Shown: piece after piece, positions 28,182-35,774 of the stretch
Layout of the letters: each line of letters opens with the position of its first letter
Position numbering within the stretch: position 1 is the first letter of the stretch
Notes under the pieces: model-generated
Seen by the model: the letters and a program-made list of their open reading frames with translations, nothing else
The model's database searches: none
Told to the model about the DNA's origin: nothing
Position numbers and translations under genes: made by a program
Assembly: GCF_040537815.1 (NCBI RefSeq)
Contig: NZ_JBEWSZ010000001.1
Location: forward strand, 2,232,001-2,296,000
Direction: 5' to 3'
Length of the DNA stretch: 64,000 nt
DNA from: Mesorhizobium shangrilense
GTDB lineage: Bacteria > Pseudomonadota > Alphaproteobacteria > Rhizobiales > Rhizobiaceae

Positions 28182-28640
28182 CCTTACCCCCCGGACGTGC
28201 CCAGTCTTCCGCTTTGAGCGCGGCTATCCCGATCTCCTGCACCCTTCCTGGTGAATTGATGGTTGATAGTGCCATGCAATCGTGCGCAACCTGACATGGT
28301 GGTTAAAGACAGGTTTCCGGAAAGCCCCTATATCGCCGGTCGCAGCCCGCTCTGCGACAAAGCCGCCTGAAACACGGCCGCCCTTGCCTTCCCTGAGGAT
28401 TGCTGTATAGACGCCCGCAATCTGCCGGTCCTTGCTGGGGGCTGAACGGAGGGCCGGAGGTTTTCCAAAACCTTCGCGTGGAACCAGAAGCGTTTCCGCC
28501 TCCCGTGTCTCCGCTCTCGACCGTCTCGTCATGCTCCTTTCTTCCCCCTTCCCCTCACCGGGACCAGTGGGTCAGAGAAGTTGCAGAGGCTTTTGCCGCC
28601 GGGACCGGGAGAGAAACGAAGAAAGGCTTAGAGATACAAT
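28182..28640. other. Divergent intergenic region TadG-like / rpsF
   Basis: A 459-bp gap. It contains a candidate rpsF promoter (28384-28411) and then about 220 nt of leader before the S6 start, including a short hairpin AGGTTTT/AAAACCT at 28458-28473. The leader of rpsF operons in many bacteria binds the S6:S18 complex; I could not identify that motif with certainty. Two short open frames here lack support. Confidence 0.5.
28384..28411 (+). promoter_or_regulatory. Candidate sigma-70 promoter for rpsF-rpsR
   Basis: TTGCCT at 28384-28389, a 16-nt spacer, and TATAGA at 28406-28411. This would place the transcript start near 28418 and leave a leader of about 220 nt before rpsF. The match is fair, not perfect. 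Confidence 0.4.
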
Positions 28641-29135
28641 ATGGCTCTTTACGAACATGTGTTTCTTGCCCGGCAGGACCTCTCGCAGCAGCAGGTCGAT
28701 GCACTTGTCGAACAGTACAAGGGCGTCATCTCCGCGAATGGCGGGTCCGTCGGCCGGGTCGAGAACTGGGGACTGAAGTCCCTCACCTACCGGGTCAACA
28801 AGAACCGGAAGGCATACTACACGCTCATGGACCTCACCTGCCCGCCGGCAGCGCTCAACGAGATGGAGCGCCAGATGGGCCTGTCCGAAGACGTGCTGCG
28901 TTTCCTGACCATCAAGGTCGAGGCGCATGAGGAAGGCCCGTCGGCCATGATGCAGAAGCGCGAAGAGCGCTCCGAGCGTGGTGGATTCGGCGATCGCGAC
29001 CGTGGTGATCGCGGCCCGCGTTCATTCGGCGACCGTGATCGTGGCGATCGTCCGCCGCGCAGCTTCGGCGGTGACGCCGGTGCTGATCGTGGTCCGCGCC
29101 GTCCGCGCGAAGGCTTTGAAGGGGGTGCAGAATAA
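28641..29135 (+). CDS. rpsF: 30S ribosomal protein S6 with a charged C-terminal tail
   Basis: A 164-residue S6. The first about 105 residues are the ferredoxin-like S6 fold ([40 protein letters not shown]). From about residue 108 a hydrophilic tail follows with near-repeats [14 protein letters not shown] and [14 protein letters not shown], so it is longer than E. coli S6. S6 pairs with S18 on the 30S platform. The stop codon shares its last base with the rpsR start, so the two are coupled. Confidence 0.97.
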   Translation: MALYEHVFLARQDLSQQQVDALVEQYKGVISANGGSVGRVENWGLKSLTYRVNKNRKAYYTLMDLTCPPAALNEMERQMGLSEDVLRFLTIKVEAHEEGPSAMMQKREERSERGGFGDRDRGDRGPRSFGDRDRGDRPPRSFGGDAGADRGPRRPREGFEGGAE

Positions 29136-29383
29136 TGGTCGACATCAATCAGATCCCGACCCGGCGTCCGTTCCACCGCCGCCGCAAGACCTGCCCGTTC
29201 TCCGGCGCCAACGCGCCCAAGATCGACTACAAGGACGTGCGTCTGCTGCAGCGCTACATTTCCGAGCGCGGCAAGATCGTGCCGTCGCGCATCACCGCCG
29301 TCAGCCAGAAGAAGCAGCGTGAACTCGCCAAGGCGATCAAGCGCGCCCGCTTCCTCGGCCTGCTGCCCTACGTGGTTCGCTAA
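29135..29383 (+). CDS. rpsR: 30S ribosomal protein S18
   Basis: An 82-residue S18 with the family core [40 protein letters not shown] split across the first half, and the C-terminal [14 protein letters not shown]. It binds S6 on the 30S platform. The ATG overlaps the rpsF stop by one base, which should hold S6 and S18 synthesis near 1:1. A hairpin follows its stop codon. Confidence 0.98.
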   Translation: MVDINQIPTRRPFHRRRKTCPFSGANAPKIDYKDVRLLQRYISERGKIVPSRITAVSQKKQRELAKAIKRARFLGLLPYVVR

Positions 29384-29392
29384 GATTTCTAA

Positions 29393-29414
29393 AGCGGGCG
29401 GCTTGCCGCCCGCT
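29393..29414 (+). terminator. GC-rich hairpin after rpsR (attenuator or processing site)
   Basis: AGCGGGCGG (29393-29401) pairs with CCGCCCGCT (29406-29414) around loop CTTG, 9 nt after the rpsR stop. There is no T-run, so it may protect the 3' end or attenuate read-through into rplI rather than terminate fully. Confidence 0.5.
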
Positions 29415-29454
29415 CTTCTCCCACGGCGACGGGCGCCGTAGGGTTAGTTTGATG

Positions 29455-29504
29455 ATGCATGTCGTTGTCCCAAAACCGGGAAACCACTTTTGGGCGACAT
29501 GCAT
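29455..29504. repeat. Palindromic interspersed element in the rpsR-rplI gap
   Basis: ATGCATGTCG at 29455-29464 is inverted as CGACATGCAT at 29495-29504. Inside, CCCAAAA is inverted as TTTTGGG, so the 50 bp can fold into a long imperfect hairpin. This type of ATGCATGTCG...CCCAAAA palindrome is, from memory, frequent between rhizobial genes. Copy number outside the window cannot be checked here. Confidence 0.6.
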
Positions 29505-29640
29505 TGAAATCCCGGGTTGGGGCAAGAAGCCTCTAACTGCCGCGACAGGCAGGACAGCGACACCAGCGCCCGATGCGCTCAAGCTTCCTGACCTGTTCCA
29601 TTGAATTCGGCGCTTGCGCCCACCTGAAAGGAACAAAATC

Positions 29641-30225
29641 ATGGACGTCATTCTTCTCGAACGCGTTTCCCGCCTCGGCCAGATGGGCGATACCGTCAAG
29701 GTCAAGGACGGCTTCGCCCGCAACTTCCTGCTGCCGCAGGGCAAGGCGCTGCGCGCCAACGAAGCCAACAAGAAGAAGTTCGAAGGCCAGCGCGCCCAGC
29801 TCGAGGCACGCAATCTCGAGCGCAAGTCGGAGGCGACGCAGGTCGCTGAAAAGCTCGACGGCAAGAGCTTCATCACCGTTCGCTCGGCGGGCGAAACCGG
29901 CCAGCTCTACGGTTCGGTGTCGACGCGCGATATCGCCGACCTGCTGACGGCGGAAGGCTTCTCTGTCGCCCGTAGCCAGGTTCTGCTCAACCATCCGATC
30001 AAGACCATCGGCCTCACCAACGTCGCGATCGCGCTGCATCCGGAAGTCGAAGTCACGATCACGCTCAACATTGCCCGTACGGCCGACGAAGCCGAACGCC
30101 AGGCCAAGGGCGAGACGCTGACCACCGCCGAAGCCATCTACGGCGACGACATCAACGACAACGCCCGGCCGGAGAACTTCTTCGACCCGAATTCCGAATT
30201 CGAAGGCGGCGAAGACAACGCCTGA
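29641..30225 (+). CDS. rplI: 50S ribosomal protein L9
   Basis: A 194-residue L9. The N-terminal rRNA-binding domain ([36 protein letters not shown]) and the long connecting helix rich in Lys/Glu are clear, followed by the C-terminal domain. It is longer than E. coli L9 (149), with an acidic C-terminal tail ([16 protein letters not shown]). ATG 29641 was chosen because the family begins MDVILLE; upstream residues in the open frame do not match. A terminator follows at 30283. Confidence 0.97.
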   Translation: MDVILLERVSRLGQMGDTVKVKDGFARNFLLPQGKALRANEANKKKFEGQRAQLEARNLERKSEATQVAEKLDGKSFITVRSAGETGQLYGSVSTRDIADLLTAEGFSVARSQVLLNHPIKTIGLTNVAIALHPEVEVTITLNIARTADEAERQAKGETLTTAEAIYGDDINDNARPENFFDPNSEFEGGEDNA

Positions 30226-30282
30226 CGATCAGACGCGCGCGGATAGCCGCGCGGCGCTCTAGACACTTCCAGTTTCTGGACC

Positions 30283-30312
30283 AATGCCCGGGCCTCTCGC
30301 CCGGGCATTTTT
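30283..30312 (+). terminator. Rho-independent terminator after rplI
   Basis: AATGCCCGGG (30283-30292) pairs with CCCGGGCATT (30300-30309) around loop CCTCTCG. A T-run follows to 30312. It ends the S6-S18-L9 unit. Confidence 0.9.
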
Positions 30313-30392
30313 GTGCCAAAAGGAACTTTTCGAACCCCTATATATTGATGCAGAGTAGGACAGCCTGTCTGACCGAGAGGGGACATTTGGTC

Positions 30393-31682
30393 ATGAATAT
30401 TCTGTTGAAGCGCGTTCTCGACCGCCTGGTGCGCATAGGCAATCTCAAGGTAACTGGCCCCAAGGGCTCGACGGTGGTTTTCGGTGACGGCAGCGGTGAG
30501 CCGGTGCACATGCACATCAAGACTGCACATGCCGAGCGCGCCATCACCTTCGATCCGATGCTGGCGGTTCCGGAAGCCTATATGGACGGCGAACTCGACA
30601 TTCTCGAAGGCGGCGTGCTGGGTGTGATGCGCATCGCCTTCCAGAACATGGGCAGTGGCGGCATTGATGCCACCTGGTCGAAAGCCATCGAAGGCCTGCG
30701 CCACGCCTTCCGCCGCCTGCAGCAGATCAACACCGCATCTCGTTCGCGTCGCAACGTGCAGCGTCATTACGATCTGTCCGGCGATCTCTATCGGCTCTTC
30801 CTCGATGAGGACATGCAGTACTCCTGCGCCTATTTCGAGCAACCGGACATGACGCTCGACGAGGCGCAGGCCGCCAAGAAGCGCCACATCGCCGCAAAGC
30901 TCCGGCTGAAGCCCGGCCAGACCGTGCTCGACATCGGCTCGGGCTGGGGTGGACTCGGTCTCTATCTCGCCAAGGCTTTCGATGTCGATGTGCAAGGCGT
31001 GACGCTGTCGACCGAGCAGCACGCTGTCGCCACCGACCGCGCCCATGCGCAAGGGCTGGAAAGCCACGTGCATTTCGAATTGAAGGACTACCGAGAGCTC
31101 AACGAGCGTTTCGACAGGATCGTTTCGGTCGGCATGTTCGAGCATGTCGGCGTCAACCATTTCCGCACATTCTTCGACAAGTCGGCGACGCTGCTCAAAC
31201 CGGACGGCGTCATGCTGCTACATACGATCGGCCGCTCCGGCGTGCCGTGGGCGACCAGCGCCTTCATCCGCAAATACATTTTTCCGGGCGGCTACATCCC
31301 GTCGCTCTCCGAAGTGATGCCGGCGATCGAGAAATCAGGGCTTGTCGTCACCGACGTCGAGATCCTGCGGCTCCACTACGCCGATACGCTCAAGCACTGG
31401 AGCCAACGCTTCGCCGCCAACCGCGACAAGGCCAAGGCGATCTATGACGAGCGCTTCTGTCGCATGTGGGAGTTCTATCTGGCCGCCTCGGAAGCCGCCT
31501 TCCGCTGGCAGGATCTGGTGATCTTCCAGATCCAGATCGCCAAGAAGAACGACACGCTGCCGATGTCACGCGACTATATCGGCAAATGCGAAAAGGCCCT
31601 GGAGATGCGCGACATGGGCCACCGCGAAAAGGCGCCTGCCGCCGCCAAGCCCGCGCGTCGTCGCAAGGTCGCTGACAAATAG
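30393..31682 (+). CDS. cfa: Cyclopropane-fatty-acyl-phospholipid synthase
   Basis: A 429-residue SAM-dependent enzyme that adds a methylene bridge across double bonds of membrane phospholipid chains. SAM motif VLDIGSGWGGLGLYLA, the family block HYDLSGDLYRLFLDEDMQYSCAYF, and FIRKYIFPGGYIPSLSEV are visible. The C-terminal basic tail (PAAAKPARRRKVADK) is an extension relative to the E. coli enzyme (382). ATG 30393 has GAGAGGGGA upstream; the 16 residues before it in the open frame do not look native. A terminator follows. Confidence 0.95.
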   Translation: MNILLKRVLDRLVRIGNLKVTGPKGSTVVFGDGSGEPVHMHIKTAHAERAITFDPMLAVPEAYMDGELDILEGGVLGVMRIAFQNMGSGGIDATWSKAIEGLRHAFRRLQQINTASRSRRNVQRHYDLSGDLYRLFLDEDMQYSCAYFEQPDMTLDEAQAAKKRHIAAKLRLKPGQTVLDIGSGWGGLGLYLAKAFDVDVQGVTLSTEQHAVATDRAHAQGLESHVHFELKDYRELNERFDRIVSVGMFEHVGVNHFRTFFDKSATLLKPDGVMLLHTIGRSGVPWATSAFIRKYIFPGGYIPSLSEVMPAIEKSGLVVTDVEILRLHYADTLKHWSQRFAANRDKAKAIYDERFCRMWEFYLAASEAAFRWQDLVIFQIQIAKKNDTLPMSRDYIGKCEKALEMRDMGHREKAPAAAKPARRRKVADK

Positions 31683-31734
31683 CGGGCCGCAGCAATCACG
31701 CTATTGCCGCTTGCCATTGCCGGCTGCTGCCCTG

Positions 31735-31767
31735 AAAAAGGTCTCGCCTATGCCGCGAGACCTTTTT
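31735..31767. terminator. Perfect bidirectional terminator abutting the ynfA start
   Basis: A 13-bp perfect stem, AAAAAGGTCTCGC (31735-31747) with GCGAGACCTTTTT (31755-31767), loop CTATGCC. It ends cfa. The T-run stops one base before the ynfA start codon at 31769. Confidence 0.92.
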
Positions 31768-31768
31768 G

Positions 31769-32092
31769 ATGAATTATATCCTCTACATCGCCGCCGCCCT
31801 TGCCGAGATTGCCGGCTGTTTTTCTGTCTGGGCATGGTGGCGGCTGGAAAAATCGCCGCTTTGGCTGGCGCCGGGCCTCGTCTCGCTCATCCTGTTCGCC
31901 TGGCTGCTGGCGCTGGTCGACACGGCGGCCGCTGGCCGCGCCTATGCTGCTTATGGCGGCATCTACATCGCCGCCTCGCTGACATGGCTGTGGCTGGTGG
32001 AGGGCGTGCGCCCTGACCGCTGGGACCTTGCTGGCGCCGCACTCTGCATCGCCGGCGCGTCGATCATCCTGCTCGTTCCGCGGGGAGCCTAG
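31769..32092 (+). CDS. ynfA: YnfA/UPF0060 small membrane protein
   Basis: A 107-residue protein with four hydrophobic helices: about 3-22, 29-49, 58-76 and 84-104. [15 protein letters not shown] and [26 protein letters not shown] are the family signatures. UPF0060 is related to small multidrug-resistance transporters; the natural substrate is unknown. The ATG lies one base after the T-run of a strong terminator, so no Shine-Dalgarno is possible in the usual place except within the hairpin's right arm. No later in-frame start would preserve the first helix. Rsm22 follows after 3 nt. Confidence 0.9.
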   Translation: MNYILYIAAALAEIAGCFSVWAWWRLEKSPLWLAPGLVSLILFAWLLALVDTAAAGRAYAAYGGIYIAASLTWLWLVEGVRPDRWDLAGAALCIAGASIILLVPRGA

Positions 32093-32095
32093 ATC

Positions 32096-33082
32096 ATGGA
32101 GCTCCCCGCTCTGCTTCGGCAGGCCGTCGACCGCATGCTTGAAAAGGTGCCGCTGCCCGTGCTCAAGCAGGCCGCCAAGACGCTTTCGGACCGCTACCGC
32201 GCCGAATTGCGGGATGGCCGCCTACACATGGCCGAGGACTTGGCCGTCAAGGCGTATCTGGCGACGCGGCTGCCGGCGACCTATGCCGCCGTTCGTGCCA
32301 GTCTCGATGCACTCGAAGAAGCAAGACCGGAGTTCACGCCCAGGACATTACTCGATGTCGGCGCCGGCCCTGGCACTGTGCTTTGGGCCACGACCGATCT
32401 GTGGCCCGATCTGCGACAGGCAACGCTGGTCGAGGCCAGCAACCCGGCGCGCAAGGTTGGCGAGACGATGGCCGCGGGCGCGGTCACTTCCGAGATCACC
32501 TGGCTTGCCGGGGACATCACCATCGACCTGTCCGACCTCAAGCCCGCCGACCTCGTCACCGCGGCCTATGTGCTGGACGAGATCACGCCGGCATCGCTGC
32601 CGAAGCTCACCGACCGCCTCTGGCAACTCACCGCCGACACGCTTCTAATCGTCGAGCCGGGCACACCGGCCGGCTGGCAGCGCATCCTTGCCGTGCGCCG
32701 GCAACTGATCGAAGCCGGCGCGCATGTGCTTGCACCTTGCCCGCATGATGCACCCTGCCCGCTTGCCCAACCCGACTGGTGCCATTTTGCCCGGCGCGTC
32801 GCCCGCTCGCGCCTGCACCGGCTGGCCAAGGATGCCGAAGTGCCATGGGAAGACGAGAAATACATCTTTGTCGCCGCGTCTCGCCAGCCTGCTCCTTCCC
32901 GGCATGCAAGGGTGATCGCGCCGCCGAAATCCGGTTCCAGCAAGATTCTGCTCAAGCTTTGCGAAGAAGATGGCAGCGCTGCCGAAAGGCTGTTCACCAA
33001 GCGCGACGGTGAACTGTTCAAGCGCGCCCGACGCCTGGACTGGGGCGACACGCTGTCTTCCGGTTCGGGATTGCCCGAATAA
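32096..33082 (+). CDS. Rsm22-type small ribosomal subunit methyltransferase-like protein
   Basis: A 328-residue Rsm22-family protein. The class I methyltransferase motif LLDVGAGPGTVLWA lies near residue 84-97 and LVEASNPARKVG just after. CPHDAPCPLAQPDWCHFARRVARSRLH in the second half supplies the conserved Cys cluster, thought in this family to bind an iron-sulfur cluster. Homologues are needed for mitochondrial small-subunit assembly; the bacterial role is poorly known. It starts 3 nt after ynfA. The family is clear; enzymatic activity is inferred. Confidence 0.85.
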   Translation: MELPALLRQAVDRMLEKVPLPVLKQAAKTLSDRYRAELRDGRLHMAEDLAVKAYLATRLPATYAAVRASLDALEEARPEFTPRTLLDVGAGPGTVLWATTDLWPDLRQATLVEASNPARKVGETMAAGAVTSEITWLAGDITIDLSDLKPADLVTAAYVLDEITPASLPKLTDRLWQLTADTLLIVEPGTPAGWQRILAVRRQLIEAGAHVLAPCPHDAPCPLAQPDWCHFARRVARSRLHRLAKDAEVPWEDEKYIFVAASRQPAPSRHARVIAPPKSGSSKILLKLCEEDGSAAERLFTKRDGELFKRARRLDWGDTLSSGSGLPE

Positions 33083-33212
33083 ACGCCCGGCGTGGATCTT
33101 CGAGCCGGCAAGAAAAATTTCAAGGCGATGTCGAATCCGCGCGATGCCGTTCGACCATTGGCGTTCCGGTCCCTTTGAGGAACCGGGAACCATCAGCCAG
33201 AGGAGAACAGCC

Positions 33213-33926
33213 ATGAGCTATATCGCAGGATTTGTCGCCGCGGTGCCCGCCGCCAATAAGGAAGCCTACAGCAAGCATGTCGCGAAGGCGGCCTCGGTGC
33301 TGAAGGAGTTCGGCACCACGCGCATCGTCGAGGCGTGGGGCGACGATGTGCCCGGCGGCAAGATCACCGACTTCAAGGGTGCGGTGAAAGCAGGGCCGGA
33401 CGAAGTCATCACCTTTTCGTGGCACGAATATCCCGACAAGACGGCGGCTGACGCAGCCTACCGGACCATGATGAGCGACCCGCGAATTGCAGAGATCGGC
33501 GCGACCATGCCTTTCGATGGCCAACGCATGATCATCGGCGGCTTCACGCCGATCATCGAACAGGGCAGTCCCGGCAAGACCGACTATATCGATGGCTCGC
33601 TGGTGCCGGTCCCGATGGCCAGCAAGGCCGCTTACCTTGCCGTGGCGTCAAAGCAGGCTGCTGTTATCAAGGAATATGGCGCCACCCGCGTCGTCGAGGC
33701 CTGGGGCGACGACGTTCCCGACGGCAAGGTCACCGACTACAGAAGCGCGGTGAAGGCAACACGCGACGAGACGGTCGTTTATGCCTGGATCGAATGGCCG
33801 TCGAAGCTGGTCCGTGACGAAGCCTGGAAAAAGGTCATTGCCGATCCGCGCATGTATGCGGACATAATGCCCTACGACAACCAACGGCGGATCCATGGCG
33901 GCTTCGCGCCGATCCTCGACGCCTGA
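33213..33926 (+). CDS. Tandem DUF1428 protein
   Basis: A 237-residue protein made of two DUF1428 (YbaA-like, dimeric alpha-beta barrel) units. Unit 1 spans about residues 1-116 and unit 2 about 117-237. Each repeats VEAWGDDVP.GK.TD, a conserved DE(V/T)...W.E(Y/W)P block and DPR...MPF/MPYD.QR.I.GGF. E. coli YbaA is a single unit. AGGAGA lies 7 nt before ATG 33213. The next two genes (DGPF, ECF sigma) follow at 28 nt and with overlap, forming a likely operon. Function is unknown; a small-molecule monooxygenase-like role is only a fold-based guess. Confidence 0.88.
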   Translation: MSYIAGFVAAVPAANKEAYSKHVAKAASVLKEFGTTRIVEAWGDDVPGGKITDFKGAVKAGPDEVITFSWHEYPDKTAADAAYRTMMSDPRIAEIGATMPFDGQRMIIGGFTPIIEQGSPGKTDYIDGSLVPVPMASKAAYLAVASKQAAVIKEYGATRVVEAWGDDVPDGKVTDYRSAVKATRDETVVYAWIEWPSKLVRDEAWKKVIADPRMYADIMPYDNQRRIHGGFAPILDA

Positions 33927-33954
33927 TCCCAACAGCCAAGACAAGGAGACCACC

Positions 33955-34320
33955 ATGCGTTATGCCTGTCTCATCTACTATCATCCCAAGACGCTGTTCG
34001 GCGGCAGCCCCAAGGCCGATGCCGCGCTTGCCGAATGCGCCGGATATGACGTTACCCTGCAGGCCAGCGGCCATTTCGTTACGGCCGAGGCTCTGGTGCT
34101 GCCGGAGGAGGCGATGACCGTGCAGGTCCGCGACGGCAAGATGTCGGCTGTCGACGGCCCGTTCATGGAGACCAAGGAGATCCTGGGCGGCATCGTGGTG
34201 ATCGAGGCTCGGGACCTCAACGAGGCGGTGCGGGTCGCAAGCGGGCATCCGCTGGCAACGATAGGCCATATCGAAGTCCGCCCTGTGGTGGACTTCAGCC
34301 AGCCGCGTCCTGTCCTGTGA
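33955..34320 (+). CDS. YCII-related DGPF-domain protein
   Basis: A 121-residue YCII-family protein. DGPFMETKEILGG (residues about 66-78) is the DGPF motif that names the family. It begins MRYACLIYYHPK and has AAGGAGA 5 nt before the ATG. DGPF proteins typically sit beside ECF42-type sigma factors, and here the stop codon overlaps the sigma-factor GTG start (GTGA). Its biochemical role is unknown; the fold is ferredoxin-like, as in small oxygenases and isomerases. Confidence 0.92.
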   Translation: MRYACLIYYHPKTLFGGSPKADAALAECAGYDVTLQASGHFVTAEALVLPEEAMTVQVRDGKMSAVDGPFMETKEILGGIVVIEARDLNEAVRVASGHPLATIGHIEVRPVVDFSQPRPVL

Positions 34321-35546
34321 GCACGGCCGGCACGCGCGACGCCCTGGAAGCGGCCTACCGCACCGAGGCGCGGCGCGTGCTGGCAACCTTGGTCCGCCTG
34401 CTCGGCGGGTTCGACGCGGCGGAGGATGCCTTGCACGAGGCCTTCGCCGCCGCAGCTGAACAATGGCCACGCCAGGGCATCCCGACCAACCCCTACTCCT
34501 GGCTGGTCTCGACCGGCCGCTTCAGGACCATCGACCGCTGGCGCCGTCAGGCGCGGCTGGCCGATGCCTTGCCTGAACTGACGGCGCTCGCGGGACCGGC
34601 AGCTGAACCGGCTGAAACCGAAGAGATACCGGATGACGAGTTGCGGCTGATCTTCACCTGCTGTCATCCCGCACTGGCACCTGACGCACGCATCGCGCTG
34701 ACGTTGCGCGAGGTGGGCGGCCTGACCACCGAAGAGATCGCCCGCGCCTATCTGACGCCGGCGCCGACCATTGCTCAGCGCATCGTGCGCGCCAAGGCGA
34801 AGATCCGCGACGAAGCCATCCCCTACGAGGTGCCAGATCGCAGTGAGCTGCCCGCCCGGCTCGAAAGCGCGCTACAAGTGATCTATCTGATCTTCAACGA
34901 GGGATACGCGGCAACGCAAGGGGAGAGCCTGACGCGGGCTGACCTGTCCAGTGAAGCCGTCCGGCTCGGCCGCCTGATGGTCGAACTGCTCGATCAGCCC
35001 GAAGCGCTCGGACTTCTGGCCCTTATGCTGTTGCACGAGGCTCGTCGCGCAACCCGGGTCAATCCGGCCGGGGATCTTGTGCTGCTCGAGGATCAGGACC
35101 GCTCGCAATGGGACCGCGGGCTCATCGAGGAAGCAAGCGGCCTTATAGGGCAAGCACTCGCTTCGCGCCGCGTGGGACCTTACATCCTGCAGGCGGCAAT
35201 CGCGTCCGTACATGCCGAGGCGGCGAGCACCAACGAAACCGACTGGGCGCAGATCATCGCGCTTTACGATGTGCTCGCCCGCGTCGCTCCCTCTCCTGTG
35301 GTGGCGCTGAACCGCGCGGTGGCGCTCGGCATGCGTGACGGGCCGAAGGCCGGGTTGGTGGCGATCGAAGCAGTATTAGGCCAGGGCGGCCTCGCCAACT
35401 ATCATCTGGCTCACGCCGCACGCGCGGACATGCAGCGCCGGCTCGGACTGACCGAATCGGCGCGATCTTCCTATCAGCAGGCGCTCGAATTGACGCGACA
35501 GCCCGCCGAGCGCCGCTTTCTGGAAGCGCGTCTGGCCCAGCTTTGA
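34317..35546 (+). CDS. ECF sigma factor, ECF42 type with C-terminal helical domain
   Basis: A 409-residue sigma factor. Sigma2 is at about residues 5-75 (ALHEAFAAAAEQWP, SWLVSTGRFRTIDRWRR) and sigma4 at about 120-170 (LTLREVGGLTTEEIARAYLTP). A long C-terminal region of about 230 residues is helical and TPR-like (DLSSEAVRLGRLMVELL, LNRAVALGM). ECF42 factors have this extension in place of an anti-sigma gene and pair with DGPF genes. It starts GTG overlapping the DGPF stop. It probably directs transcription of its own operon; no anti-sigma gene is nearby. Confidence 0.92.
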   Translation: MSTAGTRDALEAAYRTEARRVLATLVRLLGGFDAAEDALHEAFAAAAEQWPRQGIPTNPYSWLVSTGRFRTIDRWRRQARLADALPELTALAGPAAEPAETEEIPDDELRLIFTCCHPALAPDARIALTLREVGGLTTEEIARAYLTPAPTIAQRIVRAKAKIRDEAIPYEVPDRSELPARLESALQVIYLIFNEGYAATQGESLTRADLSSEAVRLGRLMVELLDQPEALGLLALMLLHEARRATRVNPAGDLVLLEDQDRSQWDRGLIEEASGLIGQALASRRVGPYILQAAIASVHAEAASTNETDWAQIIALYDVLARVAPSPVVALNRAVALGMRDGPKAGLVAIEAVLGQGGLANYHLAHAARADMQRRLGLTESARSSYQQALELTRQPAERRFLEARLAQL

Positions 35547-35774
35547 TCCATGCGCTGCAGCTTTTGGCCCTTCGAAGCCCCTCTCAATTTTCTTGTTTTG
35601 TTCCGCCCGTGGCGATATCGTTGCCGCTCGATTCGTCAATCGAATTTCGCGTGGATTGCTGAGTAATTTTTTCGACGCTGTGAATCGTGTGCACAAGCGG
35701 GATAAGTCAAAGTTTGTTTATGCCCCGCCAATCGTCTCTGCTAGCGACGGGTCGGGATCAAGATCGGGGATATT

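Noticed and set aside
30320..30392. Heat-shock or general-stress promoter before cfa (GGAAC and CCCCTATATA strings)
   Set aside because: GGAAC lacks a CGTT at 16-17 nt, and CCCCTATATA lacks a matching CTTG-type -35 at the right distance.
34317..35546. Sigma factor as a sign of a mobile or phage region
   Set aside because: It belongs to a known chromosomal ECF42-DGPF layout and no integrase, tRNA or direct repeats flank it.
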